In this document: positions 60,870 through 64,000 of the stretch, piece by piece
How the letters are laid out: each line of letters begins with the position of its first letter
Numbering within the stretch: the first letter of the stretch is position 1
Source of the DNA: Cristatella mucedo
Lineage: Eukaryota; Bryozoa; Phylactolaemata; Cristatellidae
Assembly: GCA_009760855.2 (NCBI GenBank)
Contig: WPIO01000017.1
Location: 2,562,501-2,626,500, forward strand
Reading direction: 5' to 3'
DNA length: 64,000 nucleotides
Position numbers and translations under genes: made by a program
The notes under the pieces: model-generated
Databases searched by the model: none
Told to the model about the DNA's origin: nothing
Seen by the model: only the letters and a program-made list of their open reading frames with translations

Positions 60870-62043
60870 TTAAAAATAATAATCATGCATTTGATATAGC
60901 GTCCTCATAGAACTCAATCTCTTTCTTGGCACTTTACGTTTCCTGCAAAGGAAGCACGATCGAATGCTTAGTGGTAGCATGCTCAATAAGCAACAAGAGT
61001 AACATGGTTAAGGGTGCATAGGGTCAGCATATAAGTGTGGTTCGTGGCAGCATGCACACTGTCAGCAGGCATACGCACTTAAAGGTCGAATCACAGGTAC
61101 CCACTGAATGCTGTGATGAAAAGGCAGATTTTTTATTTCATTTAAATTGTGGACAGGTCAGGAGATGTCGTGACAAGTTGGGAGTGAGTGCCAGGCTTTG
61201 GGAGCATACGAACTACAGGCACGGTCTCCAAAGGATTTGAGATGTGTACGGGTAAACAGTTAGATTCCGAAAAGCAGGTGATATGATGCTTAAAAAAATC
61301 CTAGCTGCTTAAACAGCCTCTTTTGTATAGCGACAGAAGAGCCTTAGCGGCTATCACCACCGCTTGCAGTGGCAATAAAGCATCGCCCACTGCAGGAATC
61401 GAACCCACGACCTCGGGGCCGAGGTCGTAAAAGCAACCGCCTTACCTAGTGTGCCATCAAGGCTCACCAAGATGCTTAGACTGGTAAGGCAGTAGATCTG
61501 ATAAGTAGGTTGGAGCCAAAAAATGAAGGGATGTAAAAGTGAGTGACAAAATCTTGAAGTCGTTGCGTTTCTTTACTGTTATCCAGTACATGCTTGCGTG
61601 AAGTGGTGTGATGTGGCAGCTGTGACACTTACGACAGACAAGCCTAGCTGCAGAGTTGTGCACCAGCTGTAAGCACGTGATTGCACACGCCGGTAGACAT
61701 GCAAGCAGTGAGTTACAGAAGTCAAGATGGGATGTCACAAATGCATGGACCAACATAGATGTAGTATCCCTGTCTAAACAAGTCTGAAATGTAGCAATTT
61801 TATGCAGTTAAAACGTAGGCAGACTTGACTGTGGACCTGATGTGGTCGTCTAATGAAAGTCACTCTATAATTTGACACATAGATTTCATGAAGATTCAAC
61901 AGGAGATGCTGGCAGAGCTGATTTTGAGTGTTAGCCTTTCCAATTTCTTAGTCACACTTGGTATACCCATAACTAATAAGTTGGCTTTATCATATCGTTC
62001 AATTTAAGAAAGTTTGCTGCCATTCATGTGCTGATGTCATCCG
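60870..62043 (-). mobile_element. LINE-A, - strand copy split by SINE-2
   Basis: (AAT) tail near 60877, 3' UTR, RT C-terminal region (FVTSHLDFCNSLLACLPACA), thumb (SASISC-like) up to about 62040. Interrupted at 61293-61470. Frames broken. Confidence 0.88.
61293..61470 (-). repeat. SINE-2, full length, with target-site duplication
   Basis: 178 bp. Begins TTGGTGAGCC on the - strand and ends CAGCTAGGATTTTTTT. Flanked by the direct repeat GATGCTTA (61285-61292 and 61471-61478), at a site that is continuous GATGCTTAGCCTGG in the uninterrupted LINE copy at 19.0 kb. Confidence 0.95.
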
Positions 62044-63433
62044 TACATGGATTGCAATGGTTCAGGTCCTGTCTTAGTGGGAGACTCCAGAGTATTGATG
62101 TGAATGGACAAAGATCATCCGAGAAGCCTCTGGTTAATGGGGTACCTCAGGGCTCTGTGCTTGGTCCGGTTCTTTTCACGGTTTACACTCTTCCTCTTGT
62201 CGATGTGATTGCCAAGCACAATCTAGGCTTTCACTTCTATGCCGATGACAGTCAGTTGTACCTTTGCTGTGACCCCTCCCAGCCTTCGATCACCTCGAAT
62301 TCTCTCAACTCGCTGCGTGTATTGATGACATCCACACATGGAATGGTAGCAAATTTTCTAAAACTAAACCATGATATAAACAACTTACTAGTTACGGGCA
62401 AACCCAGTGTGCTTCACAAATTGGAAAGACTGAAGTTCAAAATTGGCTCTGCCAGCATATCTCCTGATGAATCAGCTCAAAATCTAGGTTTCATGCTCCA
62501 AAGTGACCTCTCGTTAGACGGCCACGTCAGCTCCACAGTCAAGTCTGCCTACTTTCATCTACATAGCAGTGCTAAAATTCGGGCTTGTTTAGACAGGGAT
62601 ACCTCATCTAAATTGGTCCATGCATTTGTGACATCCTGTCTTGACTTTTGTAACTTACTGCTTGCTGGTAAACTGGCCTGTGCAATCAGGTGCCTGCAGT
62701 TAGTGCAAAACTGTGTAGCCAGACTTGTCTGTCGTGAGAATCTCTGTTGCCAAATCTCACCAATTCTTGCCGACCTGCACTGGCTACCAGTCAAGCAACA
62801 CCTCGGCTTCAAGGTTTTGTTTGGCCTACCAGCATGTGCGATCAGGCGATTGCAGCTGGTGCAAAACTCTAGAGAGAGATTGAGTTCTCTGATGGTGCTT
62901 TATCAAGTGCATTATTATTATTATTATTATTATTAAGGTTTTGTCGCTCACTTTCAGGTTCCTTCATTCTTTTGCTCCAGCCTACCTATCAGATCCACTG
63001 CCTCTCCAGTCTAAGCATCGTACCACCTGCCCCATACCTCGTGCAAATCTCAAATCCTTTGGAGACCGTGCCTTTAGTTCGTATGTTCTCAAAGCCTGTA
63101 ACTCACTCCCGACTTCCATCACGACATCCCCTGACTTGACCACATGTAAAAAGAAATTAAAAACCACACATTTATGACATCATTTAGTGGGTCCCTGTGA
63201 TTCGTTTCGTCCTTTATGTGCTTTTTATTCGTGCTGACATTGTGCACGCTGCCACGAACCACACTTACATGCTTACCCTGTGACTCCTAACCATGTTATT
63301 CTTGTTGTCTATTGTGCATGCTATCACTAACCATTCGATCGTGCTTCCTCTGCAGCAAATGTAAAGCACCTAGAAAGCGATTGAGTTCTCTGTGTTGACT
63401 TTATCAAGTGTAATATTATTATTGTTATTATTA
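62044..63433 (+). mobile_element. LINE-A with RT palm, carrying a nested LINE-A insertion
   Basis: Open for about 300 codons (62028-62936): [33 protein letters not shown], catalytic [40 protein letters not shown] and [20 protein letters not shown]. The RT motifs are intact, but the 5' part of RT and any endonuclease are missing. After the nested insert the frame resumes (LSLTFRFLHSFAPAYL) to the 3' UTR and (ATT)n at about 63412-63433. Confidence 0.92.
62821..62934 (+). mobile_element. Internally deleted LINE-A nested in LINE-A, with 10-bp TSD
   Basis: The 114-bp insert joins a piece of the RT C-terminal coding region ([16 protein letters not shown]) directly to the 3' tail hairpin and (ATT)n, about 0.7 kb of the parent being absent. 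AAGGTTTTGT occurs immediately on both sides (62811-62820, 62935-62944). Confidence 0.92.
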
Positions 63434-63439
63434 TACATG

Positions 63440-63564
63440 CAGCATGGAAGTTAGTCTGCCTTGCTATCTCCCTCCTGATGTAATCCTTTCCTTTGCAATT
63501 GTAAAGTGCCTAAAAAGAGATTGAGTTCACTGAAGGCGTTTTATTAAATAAAATATATAAAATA
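63440..63564 (+). mobile_element. LINE-A-like tail
   Basis: TTTCCTTTGCAATTGTAAAG, AAAGAGATTGAGTTCACTGA, AT-rich end. Confidence 0.75.
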
Positions 63565-63707
63565 TAATTCATTTGTATAGCGCCCCAAGAGAACTTAATC
63601 TCTCTCTATTCAGGCGCTTCACATATGCCTCGGGGCTCGAGCCCACGACCTCAGCCAAACCTTGGTCGGGGCGAGCACCTTAACCGCTGGATCAAACCAA
63701 AATAAAT

Positions 63708-63741
<34 letters not shown>
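63565..63741 (-). repeat. SINE-1 copy adjoining an (ATT)n tract
   Basis: - strand head (GGTTTGATCCAGCGGTTAAG), GGGCTCGAGCCC, tail GAATAGAGAGAGATTAAGTT with an extra GAGA. An (ATT)n run at 63708-63744 borders its 5' side. Confidence 0.88.
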
Positions 63742-63746
<5 letters not shown>

Positions 63747-64000
63747 GATCGTTTAAGTCATTTAAAACTCGGTTTGTGCTTGGCCCTTTGGTCACTTGCC
63801 TTGCTTGTTTAAACATATGAAAAAAAAGTGTTTGCGTTTCTGCCTGATAAATGATATGCTCTCACGGTATTTGACTCAGTTGCTTTGTTGTACAGTAAGA
63901 GTGCCCCCTCCAGCACTTCATTAGAATGGTTATTAGCTTGGTACCTGTGACTTCCAATAGTGGCCTCCTTCTCATGTCAGCTTTTACTGAGCCTGCCGCC

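Noticed and set aside
56182-64000. BCL11 exon 1 with an MSRRKQ-type NuRD-binding start
   Set aside because: Searched by eye on the - strand; no match found, so it may lie outside the window.

Overview
The window is animal nuclear DNA: multi-exon genes with GT-AG introns, dense microsatellites, tRNA-derived SINEs, fragments of CR1/L2-like LINEs and dead hAT transposons. The gene families (MTG/ETO/Nervy co-repressor, PIG-M, BCL11-like zinc finger protein) fit a bilaterian invertebrate. I cannot name the species or phylum from the sequence.

Layout. (1) About 1-9751, + strand: a nearly complete CBFA2T/RUNX1T1 (MTG8, ETO, Nervy) homologue in eight phase-consistent exons carrying NHR1/TAFH, NHR2, NHR3 and the MYND finger. 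Its introns hold CT and TA microsatellites, a SINE and a short SPIN-like hAT element with a target-site duplication. (2) About 10-35.8 kb: repeat-rich intergenic DNA with LINE fragments, two SINE families, a perfect 16-bp minisatellite of 18 copies, a 30-bp palindromic repeat, a CpG-rich possible first exon, a palindrome containing an RFX X-box, a short TIR element and two broken hAT transposases of different lineages. (3) 35901-38133, + strand: a complete five-exon PIGM homologue (GPI mannosyltransferase I, 426 residues). (4) 38895-56181, - strand, convergent with PIGM: exons of a zinc-finger transcription factor, with a BCL11-type CCHC finger exon at 56.1 kb and four C2H2 fingers at 42 and 39 kb. 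That these exons form one gene is inferred. (5) 46-64 kb: mostly LINE and SINE insertions, including nested and head-to-head LINEs, and microsatellites.

The genes do not form a pathway. Two encode nuclear transcription regulators and one an ER membrane enzyme. The most coherent mobile-DNA system is a LINE family (called LINE-A here) with a double-hairpin 3' tail ending in (ATT)n, and a tRNA-derived SINE (SINE-1) carrying a closely related tail and probably mobilised by it. A second tRNA-derived SINE (SINE-2, about 180 bp) ends in a T-tract and has an unusual inverted repeat before its B box. No strong candidate for a wholly new protein system is visible.
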